DNA of 64,000 bases. It comes from Bradyrhizobium xenonodulans (GTDB taxonomy: Bacteria; Pseudomonadota; Alphaproteobacteria; Rhizobiales; Xanthobacteraceae). The translations under genes were made by a program, and so were the position numbers. The stretch is from positions 3,812,501 through 3,876,500 of the forward strand of contig NZ_CP089391.1 in assembly GCF_027594865.1 (NCBI RefSeq), in the 5' to 3' direction. The notes below the pieces were generated by a model. That model was given only the letters and a program-made list of their open reading frames with translations, ran no database searches and was not told where the DNA came from. Numbering within the stretch: the stretch's first letter is position 1; every line of letters starts with the position of its first letter. Positions 37,581-46,429 of this stretch are shown one piece after another.

Positions 37581-37856
37581 GTGTTGGCGTTGAGGGACCT
37601 GCAAAAGTCGCTGCCGATCTATGGCGCGCTGGTGATAGCGGCGCTTGCCTTGGGCGGCTGCTCGAGTCAGCTGGCGGATTACACACCCACCGACGCGCAG
37701 GCCCACCCCAGGGAGCCCGGCAGCTACCTGCCGGTCCACGACCTGCCGCCGGATCGCGATCAGGCGGTCATCCCGCCGGACCAGCGCGCCAAGATCGAAG
37801 CCGAGCTTGCGGCCGCGCGCGACCGCCAGGCGGTCGCCGCCAAGGACGCGAAATGA
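37581..37856 (+). CDS. Small lipoprotein
   Basis: 91 residues from GTG 37581 (TTG 37584 also possible). Signal peptide with lipobox ALGGC, lipidated Cys27. The mature part is short, acidic and Ala/Pro-rich (QLADYTPTDAQAHPREPGSY; ELAAARDRQAVAAKDAK). No domain is known. It probably sits in the inner or outer membrane. The gene stands alone; the aminotransferase starts 216 nt further on. Confidence 0.75.
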   Translation: MLALRDLQKSLPIYGALVIAALALGGCSSQLADYTPTDAQAHPREPGSYLPVHDLPPDRDQAVIPPDQRAKIEAELAAARDRQAVAAKDAK

Positions 37857-38072
37857 AGCGGTGCAAGGTAATCGCTGGCGCCCCCGTCACTCCGTGCTAA
37901 AAAGACCTTAAGTTCAGCCGAGAGTCAGGGCGAAGGTGTTCAGCCCTTGTCGCCGAAATGCGCTCCAAGTATTTGATTTTGAGCGATTTTCGCGCAAGGA
38001 GCGGCCGCCTTTGAGGCGGGCGTCATCGCCTGTCGATTCTGTCCTGACCGGTTGCCCGGAGCCCAGAGAGCC

Positions 38073-39293
38073 ATGGAAGAATTTTACCGCATCCGCCGCC
38101 TTCCGCCTTACGTGTTCGAGCAGGTCAACCGGGCCAAGGCGGCCGCGCGGAATGCCGGCGCCGACATCATCGACCTCGGCATGGGCAATCCGGACCTGCC
38201 GGCGCCGGCGCATGTGCTGGAGAAGCTGAAGGAGACGCTCGGCAAGCCGCGCACCGATCGCTACTCGGCCTCCCGCGGCATCAACGGTTTGCGCAAGGCG
38301 CAGGCCGGCTACTACGCCCGCCGCTTTGGCGTGAAGCTCAACCCCGACACCCAGGTGGTGGCGACGCTCGGTTCGAAGGAGGGCTTTGCCAACGTGGCGC
38401 AGGCGATCACCGCGCCGGGCGACGTCGTCCTCTGTCCGAACCCGAGCTATCCGATCCATGCCTTCGGCTTCCTGATGGCGGGCGGGGTGATCCGCTCGGT
38501 GCCCTCGGAGCCGACGCCGCAATTCTTCGAGGCGGTGGAGCGGGCGATCGTGCATTCGATCCCGAAGCCGCTGGCGCTCGTCGTCTGCTATCCCTCGAAT
38601 CCGACCGCCTATGTCGCGAGCCTCGACTTCTACAAGGACCTCGTCGCCTTTGCGAAGAAGCACGAGATCCTGATCCTGTCCGATCTCGCCTATGCCGAGG
38701 TCTATTTCGATGAGAACAACCCGCCGCCTTCGGTGCTCCAGGTGCCCGGCGCGATCGACGTCACCGTCGAGTTCACCTCGATGTCGAAGACCTATTCGAT
38801 GGCCGGCTGGCGCATGGGCTTTGCGGTCGGCAATGACCGTGTCATCGCGGCGCTCGCCCGCGTCAAATCCTATCTCGACTACGGCGCCTTCACGCCGGTG
38901 CAGGTCGCCGCGACCGCCGCGCTGAACGGCCCCGATGATTGCATCAAGGAGATGCGCGAGACCTATCGCAAGCGGCGCGACGCGCTGGTGGAATCGTTCG
39001 GCCGCGCCGGCTGGGAGATCCCGCCGCCGGAAGCCTCGATGTTCGCCTGGGTGCCGCTGCCGGAGGCCTTCCGCAGCGTCGGCAGCATGCAGTTCGCGAC
39101 CCTGATGGTGGAGAAATCCGGCGTCGCGGTCTCGCCCGGCGTCGGCTTCGGCGAGCATGGTGAAGGATATGTCCGCATCGCCATGGTGGAAAACGAGCAA
39201 CGGATCAGGCAGGCCGCCCGCGGCGTGCGCCGCTTCCTTGAAAGCGGCATCGAAACGTTGCACAACGTCGTTCCGCTCGCCAATCGGCGCTAA
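38073..39293 (+). CDS. PLP-dependent aminotransferase (AlaC/aspartate-type, class I)
   Basis: 406 residues from ATG 38073. IDLGMGNPDLPAP, YSASRGINGLRKA, PSYPIHAFGF, CYPSNPTAYV (Asn contact), the Asp-x-Ala-Tyr region LSDLAYAEVYF and SMSKTYSMAGWRMGF with the Schiff-base Lys identify a fold-type I aminotransferase. Position before hom fits glutamate-pyruvate or aspartate/methionine metabolism, but the exact substrate is not settled. hom follows 28 nt later. Confidence 0.88.
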   Translation: MEEFYRIRRLPPYVFEQVNRAKAAARNAGADIIDLGMGNPDLPAPAHVLEKLKETLGKPRTDRYSASRGINGLRKAQAGYYARRFGVKLNPDTQVVATLGSKEGFANVAQAITAPGDVVLCPNPSYPIHAFGFLMAGGVIRSVPSEPTPQFFEAVERAIVHSIPKPLALVVCYPSNPTAYVASLDFYKDLVAFAKKHEILILSDLAYAEVYFDENNPPPSVLQVPGAIDVTVEFTSMSKTYSMAGWRMGFAVGNDRVIAALARVKSYLDYGAFTPVQVAATAALNGPDDCIKEMRETYRKRRDALVESFGRAGWEIPPPEASMFAWVPLPEAFRSVGSMQFATLMVEKSGVAVSPGVGFGEHGEGYVRIAMVENEQRIRQAARGVRRFLESGIETLHNVVPLANRR

Positions 39294-39321
39294 TTCTCTT
39301 CTGCAGGTTCTCTAAAGCATC

Positions 39322-40638
39322 ATGGTTGCACCCCTGAAAGTGGGCATAGCGGGGCTCGGCACCGTGGGCGCCGAAGTTGTCCGTTTGATCGAAACGCAAG
39401 CGCGCGTGCTCGCGGGCCGCAGCGGCCGCGGCATTCGTGTCGTCGCCGTCACGGCACGTTCGAAAGCGAAGAAGCGCGGTGTCGATCTGCGCGGCGTCGA
39501 ATGGGCCAAGGATCCGATGGCGCTCGCCACGCATCCCGGCATCGACTGCTTCGTCGAGCTGATGGGCGGCGCGGGCGATCCGGCGCTCTCCGCGGTCGAG
39601 GCGGCGCTGGGCTGCGGCAAGTCGGTCGTCACCGCCAACAAGGCATTGCTCGCCAAGCACGGCCTCAAGCTCGCCAAGGCCGCCGAAAAGCACGGCGGCG
39701 CGCTGAATTTCGAGGCAGCGGTCGGAGCGGCGATCCCTGTCATCAAAACGTTACGCGAGGGTCTTGCCGGAACCGGCATCGATCGCGTCTACGGCATCCT
39801 CAACGGCACCTGCAATTACATCCTGACCCGGATGGAGCAGGAGGGGCTGTCCTTCGCCGAATGCCTCAAGGATGCGCAGCGGCTGGGATATGCCGAAGCC
39901 AATCCGTCCTTCGACGTGGACGGCCACGACACCGCGCAGAAGCTCGCGATCCTCGCCAGCCTCGCTTTCGGCACGAAAGTTGCTCAAAGCGCTGTGTATG
40001 TCGAAGGTATCTCATCCATTGCACCGGAAGATCTCCGTGCGGCCGACGATCTCGGTTACCGGCTCAAGCTGCTCGGCGTTGCGGTTCGCACCGCCAAGGG
40101 CATCGAGCAGCGCGTGCATCCGACCATGGTTCCAAAATCCTCATCGATCGCGCAGGTGATGGGTGTCACCAATGCGGTCACGATCGATGGCGAGGGCATT
40201 CCGCCGATCACGCTGGTCGGCCCCGGTGCCGGTGGTGCGGCGACCGCATCCGCCGTGGTCGCCGATATCGCCGACGTCGCGCGCGGCATCCGCGCCAATC
40301 CGTTCGGCCGGCCGATTGCGCAGCTCCGCGACACCAAGAAGGCGCCGATGGAGCGCCACGAGGGCGGCTACTACATTCGCCTCCTGGCGCGCGATTTCCC
40401 GGGCACTGCGGCTGCGATCGCGACCCGGCTCGCAGAACAGAAGATCTCGATCGAATCGATCGTGCAGCGTCATCCCAATGGCGGCGCTGCCCCCAGTGAC
40501 GGCAAGGCGGTCCCCGTGCCCGTCATCCTGATCACCTACGCCACGCATGAGGACGCGGTGCGCCGCGCACTCGCCGCCGTGCAGAAGGACAAGGTGATCA
40601 GCGGGCGGCCGCAGGTGATCCGGATCGAGAAGAACTGA
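39322..40638 (+). CDS. hom: Homoserine dehydrogenase
   Basis: 438 residues. N-terminal NAD(P)-binding GIAGLGTVGAEVVRLIE, then LNGTCNYILTRMEQEGLSF, EANPSFDVDGHDTAQKLAILASLAFG (catalytic/substrate residues) and GPGAGGAATASAVVADI. Residues about 355-435 form an ACT domain, which normally gives threonine feedback inhibition. It reduces aspartate semialdehyde to homoserine for threonine, methionine and isoleucine. Confidence 0.96.
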   Translation: MVAPLKVGIAGLGTVGAEVVRLIETQARVLAGRSGRGIRVVAVTARSKAKKRGVDLRGVEWAKDPMALATHPGIDCFVELMGGAGDPALSAVEAALGCGKSVVTANKALLAKHGLKLAKAAEKHGGALNFEAAVGAAIPVIKTLREGLAGTGIDRVYGILNGTCNYILTRMEQEGLSFAECLKDAQRLGYAEANPSFDVDGHDTAQKLAILASLAFGTKVAQSAVYVEGISSIAPEDLRAADDLGYRLKLLGVAVRTAKGIEQRVHPTMVPKSSSIAQVMGVTNAVTIDGEGIPPITLVGPGAGGAATASAVVADIADVARGIRANPFGRPIAQLRDTKKAPMERHEGGYYIRLLARDFPGTAAAIATRLAEQKISIESIVQRHPNGGAAPSDGKAVPVPVILITYATHEDAVRRALAAVQKDKVISGRPQVIRIEKN

Positions 40639-40734
40639 GCGTGAAGCACGGGATGCGGTTTGAACGAACCGCTGATGTTGCGAGTTGATGCGGACAGAGA
40701 CCTCTGTCCAAAACCGTTTCGAAGGAGTTAGCCG

Positions 40735-41736
40735 ATGTCGACCCATATTTCAGTCCCGCCGCAAGCACTGCTCGAGCGCATTCTCACGCTGGAGATCGTG
40801 CGCGTGACGGAGCGGGCGGCGGTGTCTTCGGCGCGGCTGCGCGGGCACGGCCAGGAGAAGGCGGCCGACCAGGCTGCCGTCGACGCCATGCGGCGCGAGC
40901 TTAACAAGCTGCCGATCCAGGGCACCATCGTGATCGGCGAGGGCGAGCGCGACGAGGCGCCGATGCTTTTCATCGGCGAGAAGGTCGGCGTGAACGCCGG
41001 TCCGGAAGTCGATATCGCGGTTGATCCGCTCGAGGGCACCACGCTGTGCGCCAAGAACATGCCGGGCTCGATCGCCACGATGGCGATGGCCGACGGCGGC
41101 ACGCTGCTGCATGCGCCCGACGTTTACATGCAGAAGCTCGCGATCGGTCCCGGCTACGACAAGGGCGTCGTCGATCTCGATGCGAGCCCTGCCGACAACG
41201 TCCGCCGCCTCGCCAAGGCCAAGGGCGTCAAGCCCGAAGGCATCACCGTTCTCGTGCTCGACCGTCCGCGCCATGCCAGCATCATCGAGAGCGTGCGCTC
41301 GACCGGGGCTGCCGTGCGCCTGATCACCGATGGCGACGTCGCCGGCGTGATCCATTGCGCCGACCCCGACAACACCGGCGTCGACATGTATCTCGGCACC
41401 GGCGGTGCGCCGGAAGGCGTGCTCGCGGCCGTGGCGCTGCGTTGCATCGGCGGCCAGATGCAGTGCCGCCTGATCCTCGATTCCGACGAGAAGCGCGAGC
41501 GCGCCGCCAAGATGGGCGTCAACGATCCCAAGATGATCTACGGCATCGAGGACATGGCGCGCGGCGACTGCCTGTTCGCCGCCACCGGCGTCACCACGGG
41601 CTCACTGCTCTCCGGCGTCAAGTTCCGCAAGGACGGCGTGATCGAGACCGAGACGGTGGTGATGCGCTCGGTGACCGGCACCGTGCGCTACATCAAGGCC
41701 GAGCACCGCGAGCTCGCGAAGTTCCATCTGGACTGA
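40735..41736 (+). CDS. glpX: Class II fructose-1,6-bisphosphatase
   Basis: 333 residues. GEGERDEAPMLFIGEKVG, then VAVDPLEGTTLCAKNMPGS and GDVAGVIHC match GlpX. It dephosphorylates fructose-1,6-bisphosphate in gluconeogenesis and can act on sedoheptulose-1,7-bisphosphate in the Calvin cycle. GGAG precedes ATG 40735. I recall an hom-glpX-recJ order in related genomes; here recJ lies about 16 kb away. Confidence 0.95.
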   Translation: MSTHISVPPQALLERILTLEIVRVTERAAVSSARLRGHGQEKAADQAAVDAMRRELNKLPIQGTIVIGEGERDEAPMLFIGEKVGVNAGPEVDIAVDPLEGTTLCAKNMPGSIATMAMADGGTLLHAPDVYMQKLAIGPGYDKGVVDLDASPADNVRRLAKAKGVKPEGITVLVLDRPRHASIIESVRSTGAAVRLITDGDVAGVIHCADPDNTGVDMYLGTGGAPEGVLAAVALRCIGGQMQCRLILDSDEKRERAAKMGVNDPKMIYGIEDMARGDCLFAATGVTTGSLLSGVKFRKDGVIETETVVMRSVTGTVRYIKAEHRELAKFHLD

Positions 41737-41745
41737 CGCGCTCCC

Positions 41746-41789
41746 TCATTCCGGGGCGACGGGACACCGCAATGCGCGCCCCGGAATGA
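41746..41789. repeat. Inverted repeat after glpX, possible terminator
   Basis: TCATTCCGGGGCG (41746-41758) and CGCCCCGGAATGA (41777-41789) are perfect 13-bp inverted repeats. Just beyond, AAAAAGAACAAT is directly repeated. It belongs to the palindromic intergenic type and could end the glpX transcript, although no T-tract follows. Confidence 0.75.
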
Positions 41790-41830
41790 CAAAAAGAACA
41801 ATACAAAAAGAACAATAAGAGGGAAGCGCC

Positions 41831-42550
41831 ATGTCCGATCTCTCCGCCGTCAAAGCCCTCGTCTTCGACGTGTTCGGTACGGTCGTGGACTGGCGCACCA
41901 GCCTGATCACCGACTTCATGTGGTGGGCGAGGGGCCGCGGCATCAGTGCCGACTGGACCGCCCTGGTCGACGGCTGGCGCGGCATGTACATGGCCTCGAT
42001 GGACGACGTGCGCCAGCATCCCGAGCGTGGTTATGTCATGCTCGACGACCTGCATCGCCGCTCGCTGGAAAAGCTGGTCGAGCAGTTCGCGATCAAGGGC
42101 TTGACCGAAGCCGATCTCGATTACCTCACCAAGGGCTGGCATCGCCTCAATCCCTGGCCCGACAGCGTCGCAGGCCTGACGCGCCTCAAGACGAAGTTCG
42201 TGATCTCCCCGCTGTCGAACGGCAATGTCGCGCTGCTCACCAACATGGCGAAGTTCGCAGGCCTCCCGTGGGACCTCGTCATGTCGGCCGAGCTGTTCGA
42301 GCACTACAAGCCCGATCCCGAGACCTATCTTGGCGCAGCAAGGCTGCTGTGCCTGAAGCCGGAAGAGGTGATGATGGTCGCCGCCCACAACGGCGACCTC
42401 GCCGCCGCCCAGAAGAACGGGCTGAAGACGGCGTTCGTCGCAAGACCGACAGAGTATGGCCCGCTGCAGAAGGTCGACTTCGAGGCGACCGGCAACTGGG
42501 ACGTCGTCGCCAAGGATTTTGGTGGGGTTGCCGACAAGTTGGGGTGCTAG
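41831..42550 (+). CDS. Haloacid dehalogenase type II (HAD superfamily)
   Basis: 239 residues. LVFDVFGTVVDWR has the nucleophile Asp13, SPLSNGNVALLTNMAKF carries the Ser/Asn phosphate-motif equivalents, LFEHYKPDPETYLGAARLL the Lys, and VAAHNGDLAAAQKNGLKTAFV the final motif with Asp. It resembles (S)-2-haloacid dehalogenases (HN-G-D pattern) more than phosphatases. Physiological substrate unknown. RBS AGAGGGAAG is just upstream. Confidence 0.87.
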   Translation: MSDLSAVKALVFDVFGTVVDWRTSLITDFMWWARGRGISADWTALVDGWRGMYMASMDDVRQHPERGYVMLDDLHRRSLEKLVEQFAIKGLTEADLDYLTKGWHRLNPWPDSVAGLTRLKTKFVISPLSNGNVALLTNMAKFAGLPWDLVMSAELFEHYKPDPETYLGAARLLCLKPEEVMMVAAHNGDLAAAQKNGLKTAFVARPTEYGPLQKVDFEATGNWDVVAKDFGGVADKLGC

Positions 42551-42586
42551 CGGCGTACCAGGCTCCTGAACTCCGGAAGACGTCAG

Positions 42587-43453
42587 ATGAAGCAATCAGT
42601 GTCTTTGATCGTCGCTGGAATCGCAGCCCTGATGAATACTCTCGTCGCTGCACATGCCGAGGAGCGGGTGATTTCCACCAAATCGGGCGGCCAGGTCGAC
42701 TTTCAGATCGACGGCAACGGTCCCGTCATCTTGATGATCGCATCGCTGGGGCGCGGCGCTTCCGACTTCGATGATTTGTCAAATCGTCTGGTTGCATCAG
42801 GGTTCACGGCTGTTCGTCCGCAGCCGCGTGGGATCGGCAAGAGCACCGGCCCGACCAATGGTGTCACATTGCATGATCTCGCTGCGGATGTCGCAGCGGT
42901 CATCGAGTCCCTCGGTGCCAAGCCCGTCATTGCAATCGGTCACGCTTTTGGACAACGGGTCGGACGGACGCTTGCATCTGATCGCCCGGACCTGGTCCGG
43001 GCCATGATCATGGTCGCCGCGGGAGGCAAGGCTCCGCTCAAGCCCGGTGCGCAGGAAGCCTTGGCTGGCAGCTTTCGCCTCGATCAACCGATCGAGAAGC
43101 GGATGCAGGACGTGAAATTCGCGTTCTTTGCCCCGGGCAACGACGCGAACGTTTGGCGCGAGGGATGGTATCCTGACGTATCGAAGGTCCAGATGTCGGC
43201 GTTGCGCGCGACCCCCGTCGAGGGCTGGTGGAATGCCGGTTCGACGACTCCGCTCCTGGTGATCCAGGGATTGCAGGATGCGGTAGCGCCGCCTGCGAAC
43301 GGCCACATGATGAAAGACGAAATGGGTGATCGCGTCGAATTGGTCGATATCGACGGCGCAGGCCATGCCATGCTGCCCGAGCAGCCGGAAGCAATTGCTT
43401 CGGCAATTGTCAATTTCTCGCGCAAGCTGCCCAGCAAGACCCCGAAGCAGTAA
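42587..43453 (+). CDS. Exported alpha/beta hydrolase homologue lacking the nucleophile
   Basis: 288 residues. A signal peptide (MKQSVSLIVAGIAALMNTL, cleavage near HA-E) leads an alpha/beta hydrolase fold with RPQPRGIGKSTGP. The nucleophile elbow reads GHAFG at 118-122, so the usual Ser is Ala120. The Asp (IQGLQDAVAPP) and His (GAGHAMLPEQ) remain. It may be an inactive, binding-type homologue or use another mechanism. It starts 36 nt after the dehalogenase stop. Confidence 0.8.
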   Translation: MKQSVSLIVAGIAALMNTLVAAHAEERVISTKSGGQVDFQIDGNGPVILMIASLGRGASDFDDLSNRLVASGFTAVRPQPRGIGKSTGPTNGVTLHDLAADVAAVIESLGAKPVIAIGHAFGQRVGRTLASDRPDLVRAMIMVAAGGKAPLKPGAQEALAGSFRLDQPIEKRMQDVKFAFFAPGNDANVWREGWYPDVSKVQMSALRATPVEGWWNAGSTTPLLVIQGLQDAVAPPANGHMMKDEMGDRVELVDIDGAGHAMLPEQPEAIASAIVNFSRKLPSKTPKQ

Positions 43454-43532
43454 GCGCAGGAACGATGACGGTTCGTCTTAATCTCATCACGCTTTAGGCG
43501 CCGTCTCGTCGACGCCGCCCGCTTCGCCCATC

Positions 43533-43898
43533 GTGTCCGGCAGCGTCATCGGCCTGCGGCATGCCGTCTTCGATACGCGCAATAGCTGCGAGCAGATCGC
43601 CGCCGGACGCAATCTCGTCGACGCCACGCCGCACGCGGCGCGGCAGCGCCTGCGCCCGATCCTGATGACGTCGCTCGCCTTCATCCTCGGCGTGCTGCCG
43701 CTGGCGGTGGCGACCGGGGCGGGCTCCGCCAGCCAGAACGCGGTCGGCATCGGGCTCGCCGGCGGCATGATCGCGGCAACCGTGCTGCGCATCTTCTTCG
43801 TCCCCGCGCTGTTCATTCTGGTGAAGGGGATATTCCCCGGCGGGCGAACGGAGACGGCCACCTCGAATCCTCCAACGGCCGCGGAGCTCGCGGAATAG
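43533..43898 (+). pseudogene. Remnant of an RND efflux pump C-terminus
   Basis: From about 43590 the frame reads like the end of an AcrB/MexB-type inner membrane pump: [56 protein letters not shown]. The family is about 1,030 residues, so more than 90 percent is missing, and the upstream sequence does not continue the match. Arg in [10 protein letters not shown] is unusual for a membrane helix. This looks like decaying DNA with no partner gene nearby. Confidence 0.75.
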
Positions 43899-43952
43899 AC
43901 GGGCACCATGAATCCGGACGGCGCGTGCGCCGCCCGGATTTGATCTGACGAA

Positions 43953-44924
43953 CTACAACGTCATCTGCATCGGTTCGGGATAATAATGGAAGCCCTCTCC
44001 GGCCTTGGCGACATGGCCGTAGCCGGGCCAGGCGAAGTGATAGGACATCACCGGCGTCTTGTTGGCCGCAAGCATGGTCAGCAATTTGACGCGCGATTCA
44101 GCCGCCTGCTTCGGATCGGTGTCGTAGGAGAATTCCATCCGCGGCCGCTCCAGCAGCAGCACGGAATGGTGCGAGAGGTCGCCGAGGAAGGCAAACGACT
44201 TGCCGGCCGACGAGACCATGAAGATGGTGTGGCCAACGGTATGACCGGGCGCCGAGATCGCCTGCACGCCGGGCAAGAATTCCTGACCGTCCTTGAAGAA
44301 CACGATGCGGTCGCGGACCGGCAGCAGGTTCTTGCGGGCGTGAACCACGAAGTCCTTGGCCGGACTGCCGAGCTTGCCTTCATCGGTCCAGAAGTCGAAA
44401 TCGGTCTGCGAGATGTAGATCTGCGCGTTCGGAAACAGCGGCTTGCCGCCGTCGTCCACGATGCCGCCGATATGGTCGATATGGGCATGCGAGCACACCA
44501 CCGCATCGATATCCCCCGGCTTGATGCCGGCCTCGGTCATGCTCTTTTGTTGCCGTCCGGTGGTGGCGCCGAACATCTTGGAGCTGCCCATGCCGGTATC
44601 GAAGAGGATGAGCTTGTCGCCGGTGTTCACGATCGGTGAATTCTGCTCGAGCACCACATTGTCCGGCGACAGGAAATTGTCCGCCAACATCTTCTTCACC
44701 TCCTCCTTGGGAACGCCGGTGAAGGTCCCGGAGGGATCGCCGAGCGGCAGCGGCCCGTCGGAGACAATGGTGACCTCGGCATCGCCGAGAACGAAGCGGT
44801 GCCAGTAGGGAGTCTGAGTGCCGAGTTTGGGAGCCCGCGCCATCGCGCTGCTGCCGAACATGGCACTGGCACCAAGGCCAGCTCCGAGGGCGAGTAGGGA
44901 CCGACGTGAGACATCGAGTGTCAT
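43953..44924 (-). CDS. Tat-exported metallo-beta-lactamase-fold hydrolase
   Basis: 323 residues from ATG 44924, preceded by GGAGGAAA. The N-terminus SRRSLLALGAGLGASAMF is a twin-arginine signal. The MBL fold has SHAHIDHIGG (HAHIDH at 146-151, two-metal site), then APGHTVGHTIF and GDLSHHSV. Relatives include lactonases and quorum-quenching enzymes; substrate not predictable. An in-frame start at 44972 would hide the signal peptide. Confidence 0.88.
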   Translation of the reverse strand: MTLDVSRRSLLALGAGLGASAMFGSSAMARAPKLGTQTPYWHRFVLGDAEVTIVSDGPLPLGDPSGTFTGVPKEEVKKMLADNFLSPDNVVLEQNSPIVNTGDKLILFDTGMGSSKMFGATTGRQQKSMTEAGIKPGDIDAVVCSHAHIDHIGGIVDDGGKPLFPNAQIYISQTDFDFWTDEGKLGSPAKDFVVHARKNLLPVRDRIVFFKDGQEFLPGVQAISAPGHTVGHTIFMVSSAGKSFAFLGDLSHHSVLLLERPRMEFSYDTDPKQAAESRVKLLTMLAANKTPVMSYHFAWPGYGHVAKAGEGFHYYPEPMQMTL

Positions 44925-45071
44925 GCGTTTCCTCCACTTTTCTTTTGATCTGCGCGAGTTTTCGCGCGTCATGTTCGGCCTGAGGCCGGCAGTGGGGATG
45001 CTGCGAATGAATGTGTCGCGATTGTGTCTGCTGACCGCGCGTTGCGGCAGGAGCGCACGAATCTTTTGACG

Positions 45072-45554
45072 TCACGATGGCGCGCGCGTCCCCAGCCGTT
45101 CGACGAAGCGCACGAGGTAACCATCCGGGTCCTGGACGAGGAATTCGCGTTGGCCGCATTCGAGCTCGCCGACCCGGTACCAGGCTTCGTTCGGCTGCTC
45201 GTAGAGCGGCCAGCTGGCGTCGCCGAGAGTCTTCAGCATCGGATCGATGCGATCGACGACCATCTGGAAATTGACGCCACGTCCGAATGGACGCTGCATC
45301 TCGGCGGTCTCCCAGCGTCGGTTCAACTCGCAAAGCATCACCTGCAAACGTCCCCTGACGAGATAGGCAAACCGTGCATCGGGGCGGTCATAAGCGATTT
45401 CGAAGCCGAGCAGGTCCCGCCAGAACGACAGGCTGGCTTGAATGCTGGAAACGCCGAGTTCGGGGACGAGATCGGCAAAGCCGCCTTGCGGCGCGCTTCC
45501 CGTGCTGTCGGAGGTCGCGCGCGCGACGGGATCTGAGAGCAGCGGGTCGGACAT
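45072..45554 (-). CDS. VOC family protein, bleomycin-resistance-like
   Basis: 160 residues. One glyoxalase/bleomycin-resistance fold: LVPELGVSSIQASLSFWRDL, LLGFEIAYDRPDARFAYLVR, LQVMLCELN, and the closing FLVQDPDGYLVRFVERLG. Dimeric drug-binding or metal-dependent enzymes share it. The first 25 residues are a poorly conserved extension. Next to no related gene. Confidence 0.83.
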   Translation of the reverse strand: MSDPLLSDPVARATSDSTGSAPQGGFADLVPELGVSSIQASLSFWRDLLGFEIAYDRPDARFAYLVRGRLQVMLCELNRRWETAEMQRPFGRGVNFQMVVDRIDPMLKTLGDASWPLYEQPNEAWYRVGELECGQREFLVQDPDGYLVRFVERLGTRAPS

Positions 45555-45646
45555 TGCGGCCTGGCCTGAAGTCGTGATCGATGTGCGAGGCGGTTATGGC
45601 AGCGAAACGGCACGATGGATAGAAGCCGGATCGTCGAACGGATGTC

Positions 45647-46312
45647 TCATGCGATCTTCAGCGTGAGGTCGTTGCCTTCCGTTTCGGCAAAGCCCGCCTG
45701 CAGCACCTCTTCGCGCTTGTGGCGCAGATGCGCGCGCAGGATGTGGGAGAGGCCGGCACCGTCGCGGCGCTGGAGCGCGTTGAGGATCGCCTCGTGTTCC
45801 TTCACGGCGAGCGCCCAGCGTTGCGGCGTCATCGGCGTGACGTAACGCGCGCGGCGAATGCGCGCGGTCACGGACGCATACAGCCCCGCGAGCGCGGGGT
45901 TTCCGGCCGCGGCGACGATGGCCTCGTGGATGGCGCGGTTGCCGCGGTAGTACTGGATCAAATCGCCTTCGCGATAATGCTGCACCATGTCCGCATGCGC
46001 GGCCGCGATCGCGTCGAGCTCGGCATCGGTGATGCGCTCGCAGGCGAGCTCGCCGGCGAGGGCTTCCAGCCCCTGGCAGACCTCGAACAGGTCGCGCATG
46101 TCCTTGTCGGTCAGCTTTGCCGCGCGCGAGCCGCGATGCGGCAGTAGCTGCACGAGCCCTTCGGCGGCGAGCACTTTCAGCGCCTCGCGCAGCGGCGTGC
46201 GCGAGATCTGGAGCCGATCGCACAGCTCGCGTTCGGGAATTCGCGCGCCCGGCGTGATTTCGCCGTCGAGCAGGATGGCGCGGATGCGGCCGACGACCTC
46301 CTCATGAAGCAT
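45647..46312 (-). CDS. GntR/FadR-type transcriptional regulator (FCD)
   Basis: 221 residues. N-terminal winged helix at about 5-70 (RELCDRLQISRTPLREALKVLAAEGLVQLL), then an all-helical FCD ligand domain (75-205), which has the Asp/His residues that bind metal and carboxylates. It is divergent from the crotonase gene; two near-identical palindromes lie in the 117-bp gap. It most likely represses the downstream catabolic operon until a carboxylate or CoA-thioester precursor binds. Confidence 0.92.
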   Translation of the reverse strand: MLHEEVVGRIRAILLDGEITPGARIPERELCDRLQISRTPLREALKVLAAEGLVQLLPHRGSRAAKLTDKDMRDLFEVCQGLEALAGELACERITDAELDAIAAAHADMVQHYREGDLIQYYRGNRAIHEAIVAAAGNPALAGLYASVTARIRRARYVTPMTPQRWALAVKEHEAILNALQRRDGAGLSHILRAHLRHKREEVLQAGFAETEGNDLTLKIA

Positions 46313-46326
46313 GGGATCGATCTCTG

Positions 46327-46340
46327 TTTTGCATGCAAAA
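46327..46340. promoter_or_regulatory. GntR operator candidate 1
   Basis: TTTTGCATGCAAAA is a perfect 14-bp palindrome just upstream of the GntR start (46312). FCD-type GntR proteins bind short AT-flanked palindromes like this. Confidence 0.7.
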
Positions 46341-46388
46341 ATTGAGAAATAGGCTCATGAGACGAAATTATAGCTTGAATATCTGAAT

Positions 46389-46402
46389 TTTTGCATTCAA
46401 AA
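46389..46402. promoter_or_regulatory. GntR operator candidate 2
   Basis: TTTTGCATTCAAAA differs from the first operator candidate at one base. The centres are 62 bp apart, about six helical turns, and it lies 28-41 bp before the crotonase start. Two sites on the same DNA face suit cooperative or looped repression of both genes. Confidence 0.7.
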
Positions 46403-46429
46403 ATGCAGAAAACAAGAGGACATGAGGAA

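Noticed and set aside
37402..37593. 63-aa plus-strand frame upstream of the lipoprotein gene
   Set aside because: Cys/Trp/Gly-rich composition, no ribosome site and no domain; more likely the leader of the lipoprotein gene.
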